NCBI GenBank assembly: GCA_003211755.1
Contig: QCRS01000005.1
Span: 1-37,816, forward strand
Source: Prochlorococcus sp. AG-463-F15
GTDB lineage: Bacteria; Cyanobacteriota; Cyanobacteriia; PCC-6307; Cyanobiaceae
Direction of reading: 5' to 3'
DNA: 37,816 nucleotides
Position 1 is the stretch's first letter. Each line of letters begins with the position of its first letter. The position numbers and the translations under genes were made by a program. Below the pieces are notes generated by a model that did not search any database, was not told the DNA's origin, and worked only from the letters and a program-made list of their open reading frames with translations. Positions 10,258-18,388 of the stretch are shown here, piece after piece.

Positions 10258-10654
10258 TTCCTCAATTGATTGGTCAGTTCTTGTCGCCTCAATTGCTGAT
10301 ATATGCATGAAGCCATGGAAACATGCAGTTATTTGTGAAAATTTTAAAGTTCACGATAATTTTAATTCACATGATCCAATTGAATTGAATATAAGAATTG
10401 AATGTAGGAATTTAGAAGGTGAAAGATATCCTGCAAATGATCTTGAATTAGAGATTTTTCGAAGTGGTAAAGAGTTGAATCTGATGGTTGGTTGGTGCAA
10501 CAAGTTGGATAGACCTATGCTTTGGCAAGGTCAGCATTCAGTATGGATGGATAGTAATAATGGGCAACGATGCGAGACCCCAAAAGATGGTGTTGCTTTG
10601 GAAGCTTTAGCACGTAGGCTTAGAACCTTATTTGAACTTCCTACTGAGGTTTGA
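10244..10654 (+). CDS. Conserved hypothetical protein (136 aa)
   Basis: A small acidic soluble protein with no family I can name. It starts with GTG at 10244 inside the end of the CIA30 gene (14 bp overlap, different frame), so it is probably translated from the same message. Composition is ordinary, with several tryptophans (WSVLV, PWKHAV, VGWCNK, LWQGQHSVW) and a central run of beta-like segments around ELNIRIECRN and LELEIFRSGKELNLMVGW, then a helical C-terminus VALEALARRLRTLFEL. Codon use resembles its neighbours, which supports it as real. It ends only 3 bp from the convergent ilvD stop, so no separate terminator fits between them. Confidence 0.7.
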   Translation: MDVPDSSIDWSVLVASIADICMKPWKHAVICENFKVHDNFNSHDPIELNIRIECRNLEGERYPANDLELEIFRSGKELNLMVGWCNKLDRPMLWQGQHSVWMDSNNGQRCETPKDGVALEALARRLRTLFELPTEV

Positions 10655-10657
10655 CTC

Positions 10658-12328
10658 TTATTCCCTATCAGTTACAGCCCCTTTGCTAGAACTACTAACT
10701 AGGCGTGCATATTTTCCTAATATTCCTGAGGTATATCGAGGTTTTGGCTTTACCCATAAGGATTTACGCCTTTGAATTTCTTGATCCTCAATATTCAGTT
10801 GAATTAGTTGATTATGAGCATCAATAGTAATACTTTCACCTTCTTTTATAAGAGCAATAGTTCCTCCTACGGCCGCTTCAGGAGCAACATGTCCTACTAC
10901 TAAGCCATAAGTACCCCCACTAAAACGACCATCAGTAATTAATGCAACTTTGTCTCCTAGTCCTTGCCCAACTATTGCCGAGGTTGGTGCAAGCATTTCT
11001 CTCATCCCTGGGCCACCCACTGGCCCTTCATATCTAACAACTATTACGTCTCCTTCATTGATCTTGTTCCCTAGGATAGCTTCTAAACAAGCTTCTTCAC
11101 TTTCAAATACTCTTGCAGGTCCAGTAAGAAAAGGGTTTTTGATGCCGCTGATTTTTGCAACACTTCCTTCTGTAGCTAAATTACCTTTAAGAATAGTCAG
11201 ATGACCTTTCTTATAAATTGCTTTATTGATTGGTCTGATTACGTCTTGGCCTAGTGGTGGCTCAGATGGCACATCTTTAAGGACATCTTTAAGAGTTTTG
11301 CCTTCAATATTAAGGCAGTTCTCATGCAGTAATCCTCTATCAAGTAGTAATTTCATTACTTGAGGAATCCCACCAGCTTTATGTAGATCAACAGTTACAT
11401 ATTTACCGCTAGGTTTCAGGTCACAAATAACAGGTACTCTTTCTCGAATACTTTCAAAATCGTCAATCGTCAATTTGACTTCAGCTGTTCTTGCTATTGC
11501 GAGCAGATGAAGTACTGCATTAGTAGATCCTCCTACTGCCATAACCACACTTATTGCATTCTCGAAAGCTTCTCTTGTTAGTAAATCAAGGGGTCTTATA
11601 TCTTTCTTTATTGCATTTACCAACACTTGAGCACTACGTTCTGCACTAATTGATTTTTCTTCGTCTTCTGCTGCCATTGTTGAACTATAAGGTAGACTTA
11701 ACCCCATAGTTTCTATTGCTGCAGACATAGTATTTGCTGTAAACATTCCTCCACAACTTCCTGCACCAGGAATAGCATTTTTTTCAACTGCATCTAATCT
11801 TTTCTGATCAATTTTCCCACTAACTAGTTGACCAACAGCCTCAAATGCACTGACAACTGTTAGATCAGACCCCTCTAATCTTCCTGGTTTTATAGTTCCA
11901 CCGTAAATAAAAATAGAGGGGATATTCATTCTTGCCATTGAAATTATTGCCCCAGGCATGTTTTTATCGCAACCTCCAATTGCAATTACTCCATCCATAC
12001 TTTGACCATTGCATGCAGTTTCGATAGCGTCTGCAATTACTTCCCTAGAGACTAGAGAATATTTCATTCCTTCTGTACCCATTGAGATTCCATCACTGAC
12101 GGTGATGGTGCCGAACATTTGTGGCATAGCACCAGCAAGTCGAGCTGCTTTCTCAGAACGTAGTGCTAATTCATTCAGGCCAATATTGCAGGGTGTGATG
12201 GTGCTAAAGCCATTTGCAATTCCAATGATTGGTTTGTTGAAATCTTCATCGCCGAAGCCAACTGCACGAAGCATTGCCCGGTTAGGAGAGCGTTGAATCC
12301 CTTGTGTGATTGCTCTAGATCGAAGCAT
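10658..12328 (-). CDS. ilvD: Dihydroxy-acid dehydratase
   Basis: Dehydrates 2,3-dihydroxy-isovalerate and 2,3-dihydroxy-3-methylvalerate, the third common step of valine, leucine and isoleucine synthesis, using an iron-sulfur cluster. The 556-residue protein has the cluster and substrate motifs [29 protein letters not shown] and [21 protein letters not shown], and the C-terminal [20 protein letters not shown]. Length and motifs are normal for the family. leuB, in the same amino-acid family, lies about 10 kb away on the same strand but in a different cluster. The ATG at 12328 gives the usual [22 protein letters not shown]-type start. Confidence 0.98.
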   Translation of the reverse strand: MLRSRAITQGIQRSPNRAMLRAVGFGDEDFNKPIIGIANGFSTITPCNIGLNELALRSEKAARLAGAMPQMFGTITVSDGISMGTEGMKYSLVSREVIADAIETACNGQSMDGVIAIGGCDKNMPGAIISMARMNIPSIFIYGGTIKPGRLEGSDLTVVSAFEAVGQLVSGKIDQKRLDAVEKNAIPGAGSCGGMFTANTMSAAIETMGLSLPYSSTMAAEDEEKSISAERSAQVLVNAIKKDIRPLDLLTREAFENAISVVMAVGGSTNAVLHLLAIARTAEVKLTIDDFESIRERVPVICDLKPSGKYVTVDLHKAGGIPQVMKLLLDRGLLHENCLNIEGKTLKDVLKDVPSEPPLGQDVIRPINKAIYKKGHLTILKGNLATEGSVAKISGIKNPFLTGPARVFESEEACLEAILGNKINEGDVIVVRYEGPVGGPGMREMLAPTSAIVGQGLGDKVALITDGRFSGGTYGLVVGHVAPEAAVGGTIALIKEGESITIDAHNQLIQLNIEDQEIQRRKSLWVKPKPRYTSGILGKYARLVSSSSKGAVTDRE

Positions 12329-12379
12329 GATGTTGAGATTTAGGAGACTGATATCTAAGATTGTCTAATAATTGAATGC

Positions 12380-12679
12380 TTAGTTACGAGCTCCAAGATC
12401 TTCAAGTTGTTTCCTTACATCTGCAATGGCCGCATTTAATTGTTCAACCCTTTGTTCCAGTTGTTCACTGTTTTCTCTCTGGATGTCAGGCGAGGATGTC
12501 TCAAAAGCTTCCGACCCGTCCTGAATACGAGGTGCATACAACATTGCTCGTTGCTTTCTTGCTTGCTGCCTTCTTTCGGCTTCTGAAAAGAGCCACCAAG
12601 CCAAGCCTGCGGCTCCTAAGACAGCTCCACTGATCAAAGAGGAGAGACTTCCGGATGGTGATTCACGATACTGGCTCAT
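12380..12679 (-). CDS. Small membrane-anchored coiled-coil protein, function unknown
   Basis: Ninety-nine residues: a short polar N-terminus, one hydrophobic segment with small residues (about 10-30, SLISGAVLGAAGLAWWLF), a basic stretch RRQQARKQR just after it, and a C-terminal heptad-like region (about 65-95, EQLEQRVEQLNAAIADVRKQLE). The positive-inside pattern places the coiled coil in the cytoplasm. I do not recognise a named family. It lies between ilvD and the UPRTase-like gene, all on minus, 24 bp after the latter's stop. The ATG at 12679 is the only sensible start. The plus-strand 85-aa ORF covering this region is its antisense shadow. Confidence 0.7.
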   Translation of the reverse strand: MSQYRESPSGSLSSLISGAVLGAAGLAWWLFSEAERRQQARKQRAMLYAPRIQDGSEAFETSSPDIQRENSEQLEQRVEQLNAAIADVRKQLEDLGARN

Positions 12680-12703
12680 GATTACTAATTAGATCTACTA
12701 ATG

Positions 12704-13321
12704 CTAGTTCAGGCCTGTGGTTTTGGTATTCAGGCGTAAGGATGGATCTCCTATTCCTGGAATTATCTCCCCATTATCTGTGATATCAGGATCGATGCAT
12801 GCGCAATAAATGTGTAGATCAGGAATTTTGAGACCAATTTTTTGAAGTCCTTGCTTTGCAACTAGGGCACTAACTACTCGAATCCTCCTTGGGTTTATGT
12901 TTTGTTCGTTTAGGAGTTCAAGTGTCTTAAGGAGATCGTCACCATTAGAGATCTGATCAACATAAATAATTATTCCAGCGCTTTCATCAATTGAGTTAGG
13001 CACACCCCCTATACAAAGTTGTGGATTTGGTAAGACATTCCTGCCCCCATACCAAAGTTCAAGCCCTCCTGGAATTTGTGGCAAAGCTAACAAAGGCACT
13101 CTTGATTCGATAACTACACCAATTGACTTGCACTGTGGTGTTGTTACTTCCTCATTCCTGTGTGGCAACCAATCTCTTAATGCTTCATAGGTAAGCCATT
13201 TTCCTAGTTCCTCCAATCCTTTTGCATAAATGGGAGATGGCGTTCCTGAATCTCGAAGAATTGTTAGCCAATGTGCGATAAGTGGGTGGGGAGGAACCAC
13301 AACTCTCAATGTCATGGACAT
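12704..13321 (-). CDS. Uracil phosphoribosyltransferase-like protein with degenerate PRPP site
   Basis: About 205 residues align along their length with uracil phosphoribosyltransferase (Upp): VVPPHPLIAHWLTILRD at the N-terminus, LTYEALRDWLP, and a GLGD-like PGIGDPSLRLN at the end. The PRPP-binding loop, normally of the form DPMLATGGS, reads YVDQISNGDDL, and the uracil-binding GDAGDR-type motif reads GDPSLR. The protein may therefore have lost or changed its catalytic activity, perhaps serving as a regulator or binding protein; that part is inference. I chose the ATG at 13321 (MSMTLRVVV) because the 14 extra residues of the ORF-track start do not fit the family. It is divergent from the pentapeptide gene. 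Confidence 0.8.
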   Translation of the reverse strand: MSMTLRVVVPPHPLIAHWLTILRDSGTPSPIYAKGLEELGKWLTYEALRDWLPHRNEEVTTPQCKSIGVVIESRVPLLALPQIPGGLELWYGGRNVLPNPQLCIGGVPNSIDESAGIIIYVDQISNGDDLLKTLELLNEQNINPRRIRVVSALVAKQGLQKIGLKIPDLHIYCACIDPDITDNGEIIPGIGDPSLRLNTKTTGLN

Positions 13322-13393
13322 TTTTCTTCCATGGGCTTTTATTTGCCATAACGTGAATAACAAATTACTGGCTAGAGGCCAATCCGAACTGTT

Positions 13394-13906
13394 ATGTCCT
13401 TGATCGTTTCTTTCTTCACTCGTTTGCGACTCCTTTTTTTCGCAACCATACTTTTTGCAGCTTTCTTTCTGCCTTTAGGTGAGGTCAATGCCAAAACCCC
13501 TCCGGAGATGCGTAATCAAGACGAACTGAAGATTTCTAATGATATGCATGGCAAAGAGTTAACAGGATTTGAGTTTGTCAAACTCGACCTTCGATCTGTT
13601 GACTTTGGTCAAGCTGATCTAAGAGCGGCAATATTCAATAACAGTCAATTGCAAGGGTCAGATTTGCGAGGGGCTGACTTGGAAGATGCTGTTGCTTTTG
13701 CCTGTGATTTTGAAGGGGCTGATTTGAGAGATGCAAACTTCACACAAGCATTGCTAATGGAAAGTCATTTTGATGGAGCCCTTATTGATGGAGCCGACTT
13801 TACTGATGCTGTTATAAGCAGAATTCAACAAAAACAACTTTGTTCTATTGCAGACGGAACAAACTCAACTAGCGGGGTCAATACAAAATATAGCCTTGGC
13901 TGTTGA
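13394..13906 (+). CDS. Secreted/lumenal pentapeptide-repeat protein
   Basis: The 170-residue precursor has a signal peptide (hydrophobic about 7-30, likely cleavage near EVNAK) followed by pentapeptide repeats of the A(D/N)LxX kind, seen as FEFVKLDLRSVDFGQADLR and GSDLRGADLEDAVAF onward. The repeats would fold into a right-handed quadrilateral beta helix. The tail RIQQKQLCSIADGTNSTSG and YSLGC has a paired-cysteine pattern seen in thylakoid-lumen pentapeptide proteins of cyanobacteria and chloroplasts (TL17-like). Lumenal location is inferred; the biochemical role is not known. The gene is divergent from the UPRTase-like gene with about 70 bp between the preferred starts, and cobW follows after 32 bp. 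Confidence 0.85.
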   Translation: MSLIVSFFTRLRLLFFATILFAAFFLPLGEVNAKTPPEMRNQDELKISNDMHGKELTGFEFVKLDLRSVDFGQADLRAAIFNNSQLQGSDLRGADLEDAVAFACDFEGADLRDANFTQALLMESHFDGALIDGADFTDAVISRIQQKQLCSIADGTNSTSGVNTKYSLGC

Positions 13907-13938
13907 ACTTTATGTAAATCACATGAGTTGTTTGTGTA

Positions 13939-14994
13939 ATGCCTAATCGCCTTCCAGTTACTGTTATCACTGGTTTCCTTGGAGCTGGTAAGACAACCCT
14001 TTTGCGCTACATGCTCACTAATAGTGGGCAACGTTTAGCAGTATTGGTAAATGAATTCGGCAGTGTGGGGTTAGATGGAGAATTAATTCGTAGTTGCGGA
14101 TTCTGTCCAGAAGATGAATTGGAGGGGCGTCTTGTAGAACTCAACAACGGGTGTTTGTGTTGCACTGTCCAAGATGATTTTCTTCCAACTATCGAGAAAA
14201 TACTCTCTAGTTCTGGACATTTAGATGGCATAGTCGTTGAGACAAGCGGACTTGCTCTGCCACGGCCTTTAATTGAGGCTCTTAATTGGCCTGAAATACG
14301 AGCCAGGGTTTATTTGAATAGTGTAGTGACTTTGGTAGATGGAGAAGCCCTGAGGGCTGGTAGCCCAGTTGGTGATATCTCCGCACTTGAGAAGCAACGT
14401 CAAGATGATCCGAGCCTTGATCACCTCACGCCCGTTAATGAGTTGTTTCTTGACCAACTGCAAGCAGCAGACTTTATTTTGATTAGCCGGGCTGATCAGC
14501 TTTCTTCTTTTGATCTGGAAAAGATCGAGTCTGAGGTTAAAAATAAATCGAGAACTGGGACTCCTATTCTTAGTATTAGCAATGGCTGTATAGATCCAGG
14601 CTTAATACTTGGCTTAAAATGTGATCACGAGGTAAAGCAGGATAATTTAATAAATCATGACGATCATCAAGAACACAATCACCATCACTTAGAAGTTTTA
14701 AGCAGTACTCTCCGTCTTGAGTCACCAATAGATAAGGCCGATATTGAAACCCTTTTACCTAAATTGGCATTGAAATATCAGATTCTTAGACTAAAAGGTC
14801 GTTGTTGGCTTTCTGGTAAATCAATTCCATTGCAGTTGCAAATGGTTGGCCCTCGGCTTAGTAGCTGGTTTGAATCAGCACCAGACACAGTCTGGACACC
14901 CAAAAACGGAGGTCTTGACATCGTTATTCTGAGCTTGAAGGTAGGTGCATCACAGGAGATTTGCTCATGGATTGAACAAATGGCTAAGCATTAA
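13939..14994 (+). CDS. cobW: CobW-type G3E GTPase / metallochaperone
   Basis: A 351-residue G3E GTPase with Walker A GFLGAGKTTLLRYM, the metal-binding CxCC motif in NNGCLCCTVQDDF, VETSGLALPRPL as switch region, and SRAD in the place of the NKxD base-recognition motif. A histidine cluster (HDDHQEHNHHH, about residue 235) and a CobW C-terminal domain follow. The segment QRQDDPSLDHLTPVNELFLDQL resembles the CobW proteins that accompany cobaltochelatase, so delivery of cobalt for pseudocobalamin synthesis is the most likely role; a zinc chaperone role (COG0523) cannot be excluded. A small zinc-ribbon ORF follows 142 bp downstream. The start at 13939 places the P-loop at residues 9-17, as usual. 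Confidence 0.9.
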   Translation: MPNRLPVTVITGFLGAGKTTLLRYMLTNSGQRLAVLVNEFGSVGLDGELIRSCGFCPEDELEGRLVELNNGCLCCTVQDDFLPTIEKILSSSGHLDGIVVETSGLALPRPLIEALNWPEIRARVYLNSVVTLVDGEALRAGSPVGDISALEKQRQDDPSLDHLTPVNELFLDQLQAADFILISRADQLSSFDLEKIESEVKNKSRTGTPILSISNGCIDPGLILGLKCDHEVKQDNLINHDDHQEHNHHHLEVLSSTLRLESPIDKADIETLLPKLALKYQILRLKGRCWLSGKSIPLQLQMVGPRLSSWFESAPDTVWTPKNGGLDIVILSLKVGASQEICSWIEQMAKH

Positions 14995-15067
14995 AAGAAT
15001 TAGATGCAATCTTTATATGATTTATATGACTATTAGGTTGTCTAAATCTTGATGATTGGCGATTCTT

Positions 15068-15085
15068 ATTGTGATCATTGTGATT
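15068..15085 (+). repeat. Tandem 9-bp direct repeat upstream of the 60-aa ORF
   Basis: ATTGTGATC is followed immediately by ATTGTGATT, 52 bp before the GTG of the small zinc-ribbon gene and after the cobW stop. Same-face spacing is close to one helical turn, so it could be a binding site, but I cannot match it to a known operator such as a Zur box. Confidence 0.3.
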
Positions 15086-15136
15086 TACTCGCAATGATGT
15101 CCAAAATTCCCTTATTACCATTTTAATAATCTTTCA

Positions 15137-15319
15137 GTGATCTCTTCGACAAACAGAACTCAAGCAAAATTTCACTTAACTGAGTCTGTCTCTTCTGAAA
15201 AAAACTTTACTTGTTCTGATTGTGGCGGCAATGGCTACATGAAGACCACACCCAACTGCTATCACACCTGTCTCAATTGCCTTGGGAGAGGGGTGATAGC
15301 TCTTTCAATAGTCAAATAA
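15137..15319 (+). CDS. 60-aa zinc-ribbon protein with two DnaJ-type CxxCxGxG repeats
   Basis: This very short protein carries CSDCGGNGY (about residues 26-34) and CLNCLGRGV (about 46-54), the CxxCxGxG pair that forms one zinc site in the cysteine-rich domain of DnaJ and in small thylakoid-associated zinc-finger proteins. The first 22 residues are polar and unconserved-looking. It starts with GTG at 15137; no ATG is in frame. A role as a thiol or zinc-binding helper is inferred from the motif. It lies between cobW and purS on the same strand. The paired cysteines in such a short frame make chance unlikely. Confidence 0.75.
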   Translation: MISSTNRTQAKFHLTESVSSEKNFTCSDCGGNGYMKTTPNCYHTCLNCLGRGVIALSIVK

Positions 15320-15374
15320 TTTTTAATACATTGTTAATCTTGTTGAGACCTTGATACTTTTTTAAGCACTTCCA

Positions 15375-15396
15375 AAGGGAACAATTAGTTACCCTT
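15375..15396 (+). promoter_or_regulatory. Hairpin in the purS leader
   Basis: AAGGGAAC and GTTaCCCTT can pair over eight base pairs with one bulged A and a five-base loop (AATTA). It ends 33 bp before the purS start and is not followed by a T run, so it is not a simple terminator. It could affect purS translation or mRNA stability; this is inference. Confidence 0.3.
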
Positions 15397-15429
15397 GGCT
15401 AGCACGATACAAACAACCAGAAGGATACA

Positions 15430-15690
15430 GTGCCAAACTTTCAAGCAAGCGTTCTAGTTAGTCTTCGCCCTTCAGTTTTAGACCCTGCAGGAGAGGCGGC
15501 TAGGTCTGCGGCTAATAGACTCGGGGTTGAAGGAATTAAAAGCTTGAGAATAGGAAAAGCTATTTCATTAGAGCTTGATGCTCCTGATGAAGCCGAAGCA
15601 CGTCGCCGAGTAGAACTTCTTGCTGACAGATTGTTGGCTAATCCAGTCATCGAAGATTGGAGCTTAGAACTTGAATGTTTGCCTAAATAA
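15430..15690 (+). CDS. purS: Phosphoribosylformylglycinamidine synthase subunit PurS
   Basis: The small subunit of the three-part FGAM synthase (PurS, PurQ, PurL), fourth step of purine synthesis. The 86 residues show the PurS pattern: [17 protein letters not shown], then [18 protein letters not shown] and [22 protein letters not shown]. The start is a GTG at 15430 supported by AGAAGGA just upstream. purQ begins 1 bp after the stop, so the two subunits are translated together. purL is not in this window. Confidence 0.97.
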   Translation: MPNFQASVLVSLRPSVLDPAGEAARSAANRLGVEGIKSLRIGKAISLELDAPDEAEARRRVELLADRLLANPVIEDWSLELECLPK

Positions 15691-15691
15691 A

Positions 15692-16348
15692 ATGACTATT
15701 GGAGTGGTTGTTTTCCCTGGTTCGAATTGCGACCGTGATGTTCGCTGGGCCACAGAGGGATGCCTAGGATTTCCAACTCGTTTCCTTTGGCATGAAACAA
15801 AGGACTTGACTGGTCTTGATGCGGTTGTTCTACCTGGGGGATTCAGTTATGGGGATTACCTTCGTTGTGGAGCAATCGCCCGTTTTGCTCCTGTCCTTCA
15901 ATCATTAGTTGATTTTGTTGATAAAGGTGGGAAAGTTCTTGGAATTTGCAATGGGTTTCAAGTCCTTACTGAATTAGGCCTTCTCCCAGGGGCATTAACA
16001 AGGAATCGGGATCTTCATTTTATCTGTAAAGATGTAGATCTCAAAGTGGCTAGCCATCGAACGAGTTGGTTGGCTGGACGTCAAATTGGCGAAGAACTTA
16101 CATTGCCTATCGCTCATGGTGAAGGCTGTTACCAGTGCAGTGAAGATACACTCCGAAAACTCGAGGATGAAGATTCAATTGCCTTACGCTATGTAGATAA
16201 TCCAAATGGATCTTTATCTGATATTGCTGGGATTACCAATTACAAAGGCAATGTACTTGGGTTGATGCCTCACCCTGAAAGAGCTTGTGATCCGTTAATA
16301 GGGGGCATAGATGGGAGAAGGATATTGCAAGCTTTAATTGACTCATAA
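15692..16348 (+). CDS. purQ: Phosphoribosylformylglycinamidine synthase glutaminase subunit PurQ
   Basis: Class I glutamine amidotransferase subunit that supplies ammonia to PurL in FGAM synthesis. The catalytic cysteine is in [12 protein letters not shown], and the His-Glu pair is in [11 protein letters not shown] near the C-terminus; [13 protein letters not shown] and [16 protein letters not shown] are family motifs. I use the ATG at 15692 (218 residues); the ORF-track start at 15671 would overlap purS and add seven unconserved residues. The 1-bp gap after purS implies one operon. A strong hairpin with T runs on both strands follows directly. Confidence 0.98.
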   Translation: MTIGVVVFPGSNCDRDVRWATEGCLGFPTRFLWHETKDLTGLDAVVLPGGFSYGDYLRCGAIARFAPVLQSLVDFVDKGGKVLGICNGFQVLTELGLLPGALTRNRDLHFICKDVDLKVASHRTSWLAGRQIGEELTLPIAHGEGCYQCSEDTLRKLEDEDSIALRYVDNPNGSLSDIAGITNYKGNVLGLMPHPERACDPLIGGIDGRRILQALIDS

Positions 16349-16349
16349 C

Positions 16350-16394
16350 AAAAAAGGGTTGGGAGATGCAAATGCATAGCCCCTCCCCTTTTTT
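16350..16394. terminator. Bidirectional intrinsic terminator between purQ and fba
   Basis: An A-tract and GGG pair with CCC and six T, GGG/GGGAG pairs with the pyrimidine run CCCTCCCC, and an inner ATGCA/TGCAT stem caps the hairpin. The plus strand ends in TTTTTT and the minus strand likewise because of the leading A run. It starts 2 bp past the purQ stop and ends 19 bp from the fba stop, serving both convergent genes. Confidence 0.9.
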
Positions 16395-16412
16395 ATCAAT
16401 AGACCATTATTC

Positions 16413-17486
16413 TTAGACTGAAACTGCAGTTTTTGGATCAAGCTGACCTTTTGCATAAAGATCTGCGAAGTAATTGATGCTTTGTTGTTTAATTTTGCTT
16501 GCTTGCCCCGCACACCAGAATTGCTGATAACGGTCTAAGCAAACCTGTTTCATGTATTTTCTAGCGGGCTTGTTGAAGTGACGTGGATCAAAGTTCGTTG
16601 GGTCAGCAGCAGCAGCTTCACGGACTGCAGCAGTAAAGGCAAGACGGTTATCTGTATCGATGTTTACTTTGCGCACACCGTTTCGGATACCTTCTTGTAT
16701 TTCTTCAACAGGAACACCATAAGTTTCAGGAATAGCGCCTCCAAATTTGTTGATCATGTCCAACCATTCTTGGGGCACTGAACTTGATCCGTGCATTACG
16801 AGGTGTGTATTTGGTATTGCCTTGTGTATTTCAGCAATCCTGCTAATTGCAAGCACTTCACCTGTAGGTTTTCTTGTGAACTTGTATGCACCATGGCTTG
16901 TACCTATTGCTATCGCCAGGGCATCAACCTTTGTTTTTGCTACAAAATCTGAGGCTTCAGATGGATCTGTTAGAAGCATGTCTTTCGAGAGTTCTCCTTC
17001 AAAGCCATGTCCATCCTCTGCTTCTCCCTTCCCTGTCTCCAGTGAACCTAGGCAACCAAGCTCTCCTTCAACACTCACTCCAACTGAGTGAGCAAAGTCG
17101 ACAACAGTTTTAGTTACATTGACGTTGTAGTCATAACTAGCAGGTGTTTTGGCGTCTGCCTCTAAAGAACCATCCATCATTACTGATGTAAATCCGTTTA
17201 TGGCAGCTGAATAGCATGTAGAAGGATCATTGCCATGATCTTGGTGCATTACTACAGGGATATTCGGGTATGTCTCAGTTGCAGCAATAATTAGGTGTCT
17301 AAGGAATATTTCTCCTGCGTAGCTGCGTGCTCCTCTGGATGCTTGAAGAATTACCGGGCTGTCGGTTTCTGCAGCTGCTTCCATAATTGCCTGAACCTGT
17401 TCAAGGTTATTTACGTTGAAAGCAGGAATGCCGTAGCCGTTTTCGGCTGCATGGTCTAGCAAAAGCCTAAGAGGAACGAGCGCCAT
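16413..17486 (-). CDS. fba: Class II fructose-bisphosphate aldolase
   Basis: Zinc-dependent aldolase that condenses dihydroxyacetone phosphate with glyceraldehyde 3-phosphate or erythrose 4-phosphate, giving the FBP and SBP substrates of the GlpX enzyme in this window. The 357-residue sequence has [18 protein letters not shown], the zinc and catalytic motif [33 protein letters not shown] and [13 protein letters not shown]. The length and the insertion pattern are of the longer CbbA type. The ATG at 17486 is the canonical [13 protein letters not shown]. Its upstream region is unusual: two strong hairpins within 115 bp of the start codon (see the separate entries). Several plus-strand track ORFs here are antisense shadows. 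Confidence 0.97.
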   Translation of the reverse strand: MALVPLRLLLDHAAENGYGIPAFNVNNLEQVQAIMEAAAETDSPVILQASRGARSYAGEIFLRHLIIAATETYPNIPVVMHQDHGNDPSTCYSAAINGFTSVMMDGSLEADAKTPASYDYNVNVTKTVVDFAHSVGVSVEGELGCLGSLETGKGEAEDGHGFEGELSKDMLLTDPSEASDFVAKTKVDALAIAIGTSHGAYKFTRKPTGEVLAISRIAEIHKAIPNTHLVMHGSSSVPQEWLDMINKFGGAIPETYGVPVEEIQEGIRNGVRKVNIDTDNRLAFTAAVREAAAADPTNFDPRHFNKPARKYMKQVCLDRYQQFWCAGQASKIKQQSINYFADLYAKGQLDPKTAVSV

Positions 17487-17520
17487 CGATGTCTCCGAAG
17501 TGCATTAGGACCCAGATCAA

Positions 17521-17555
17521 TTTAAAGTCCAGGGCCGCTGGCCCAGGACTTTAAA
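17521..17555 (-). promoter_or_regulatory. GC-rich long hairpin in the fba 5' leader
   Basis: TTTAAAGTCC pairs with GGACTTTAAA, then one A/A mismatch, then GGGCC pairs with GGCCC around a three-base loop: 15 base pairs in all. It ends 35 bp before the fba ATG. It lacks a proper T tail on either strand, so a structured mRNA leader is more likely than a terminator. Confidence 0.6.
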
Positions 17556-17556
17556 A

Positions 17557-17600
17557 GATTGAGGTATGAAATGTCACCTCCCCTGGAACAATCAATCTAA
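17557..17600 (-). promoter_or_regulatory. Second hairpin adjoining the fba leader hairpin
   Basis: On the minus strand ACCTCAATC can pair with GATT...GAGGT from just upstream, nine pairs interrupted by one bulge of about nine bases. It abuts the 15-bp hairpin, so the two could form one structured element of about 80 nt ahead of fba. On the plus strand the same GAGGT/ACCTC pairing exists. Confidence 0.35.
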
Positions 17601-17652
17601 ATCTTGGTATGAGAGTCCCATTTTCTTCTCTCCTGATCGATATTCATAATAA
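17566..17652 (+). CDS. Possible 28-residue peptide (unproven)
   Basis: An ATG frame reads MKCHLPWNNQ then SWYESPIFFSPDRYS before a TAA. The composition (two Trp, several aromatic residues, ordinary codons) looks more protein-like than random AT-rich sequence. However, the only purine-rich motif, GAGGT, touches the ATG and is too close for a normal ribosome binding site, and the frame overlaps the hairpin arm. No family is recognised. Treat as a candidate only. Confidence 0.2.
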
Positions 17653-17688
17653 TGTTCGAAATCAAGTCAGTGTTAATAATCAGCGATG

Positions 17689-17717
17689 AAAAAAAATTAT
17701 CTCAGGAGGGCTAAGAT
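17689..17717 (-). terminator. Minus-strand intrinsic terminator of an unassigned transcript
   Basis: Read on the minus strand, ATCTTAG pairs with CTGAGAT (seven pairs, one G-U) around the loop CCCTC, followed by AA and eight T. No ORF ends just upstream on that strand, so it would close a non-coding RNA or a very short message that begins somewhere between about 17.75 and 18.3 kb. It also insulates fba from upstream transcription. Confidence 0.7.
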
Positions 17718-18350
17718 GTAGTGATAAAGCACCTTTTCAGAATTCTTACTAGGCATCGCTCTGGACTTAAAGCTTGTTAGATCAAAATCAAATCCTTTAT
17801 TCCCCTGGATCGCAGGTAAATATTTCATACCTCTTCCTATAAGTGGTTGCTATACCTTTTTTCGAGTCGAATTTTACGATCCGTCGAAATATATGGAAGC
17901 CATTCCGATTGGTCTAGTCGGCCTGTAGCAAGTACTCCACCATTCTTCCTTTTTGGATTGTTTGAAGACCTTTCTAATTTGACATTATAAAAATCACTTC
18001 TTCATTTTAACTTGTTGTGCATTTATTCACTATTGCATATTTTCAGCAAAGATTATTGTCCATAAATATATCATTCCTATTCAAACTAAATAATCAATTC
18101 TCGAAAGATCTATTTGCAGCAGATTCCTATTACATTTAACTTTTCCGACTTAATCTATGGTTAAGCACCATATTCAACATTCCGTTGTTTGATGTACTGT
18201 TTGGATTTTTGCTTTTTAAGCGAATTGAGCACTCTAACCATATTTATTTTTAAGACTAGTGAACCCAGTAGAATCATTTCTATTTGGAAGTTATAAAGTA
18301 TCGATTGTTATATTGTACTATAGACTATAGATATAAGAATTTAGCTATTT

Positions 18351-18388
18351 ATGAAATTAGATCATTGTACATTTAGATCTGATTTCAT
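18351..18388. terminator. 13-bp hairpin after the Gfo/Idh gene
   Basis: ATGAAATTAGATC and GATCTGATTTCAT pair over 13 positions around a 12-base loop. On plus the central pair is U-G; on minus it is a C/A mismatch. It lies 14 bp past the minus-strand stop of the oxidoreductase gene, where a terminator would be expected, but no long T run follows. Confidence 0.4.

Noticed and set aside
12009-12296. 95-aa plus-strand ORF over ilvD
   Set aside because: Antisense shadow of the N-terminal part of ilvD.
16747-17113. Plus-strand ORFs of 114 and 75 aa inside fba
   Set aside because: Antisense shadows of a strongly conserved gene; low-complexity Ser/Pro/Leu composition.
17683-17718. 11-codon ORF after ATGAAAAAAAAT with an AGGAGG nearby
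   Set aside because: The AGGAGG is part of the minus-strand terminator hairpin and the ATG after it is followed at once by TAG.
17894-17929. 11-codon ORF MEAIPIGLVGL
   Set aside because: Resembles the start of a small membrane subunit but stops after 11 codons and no frame continues it.
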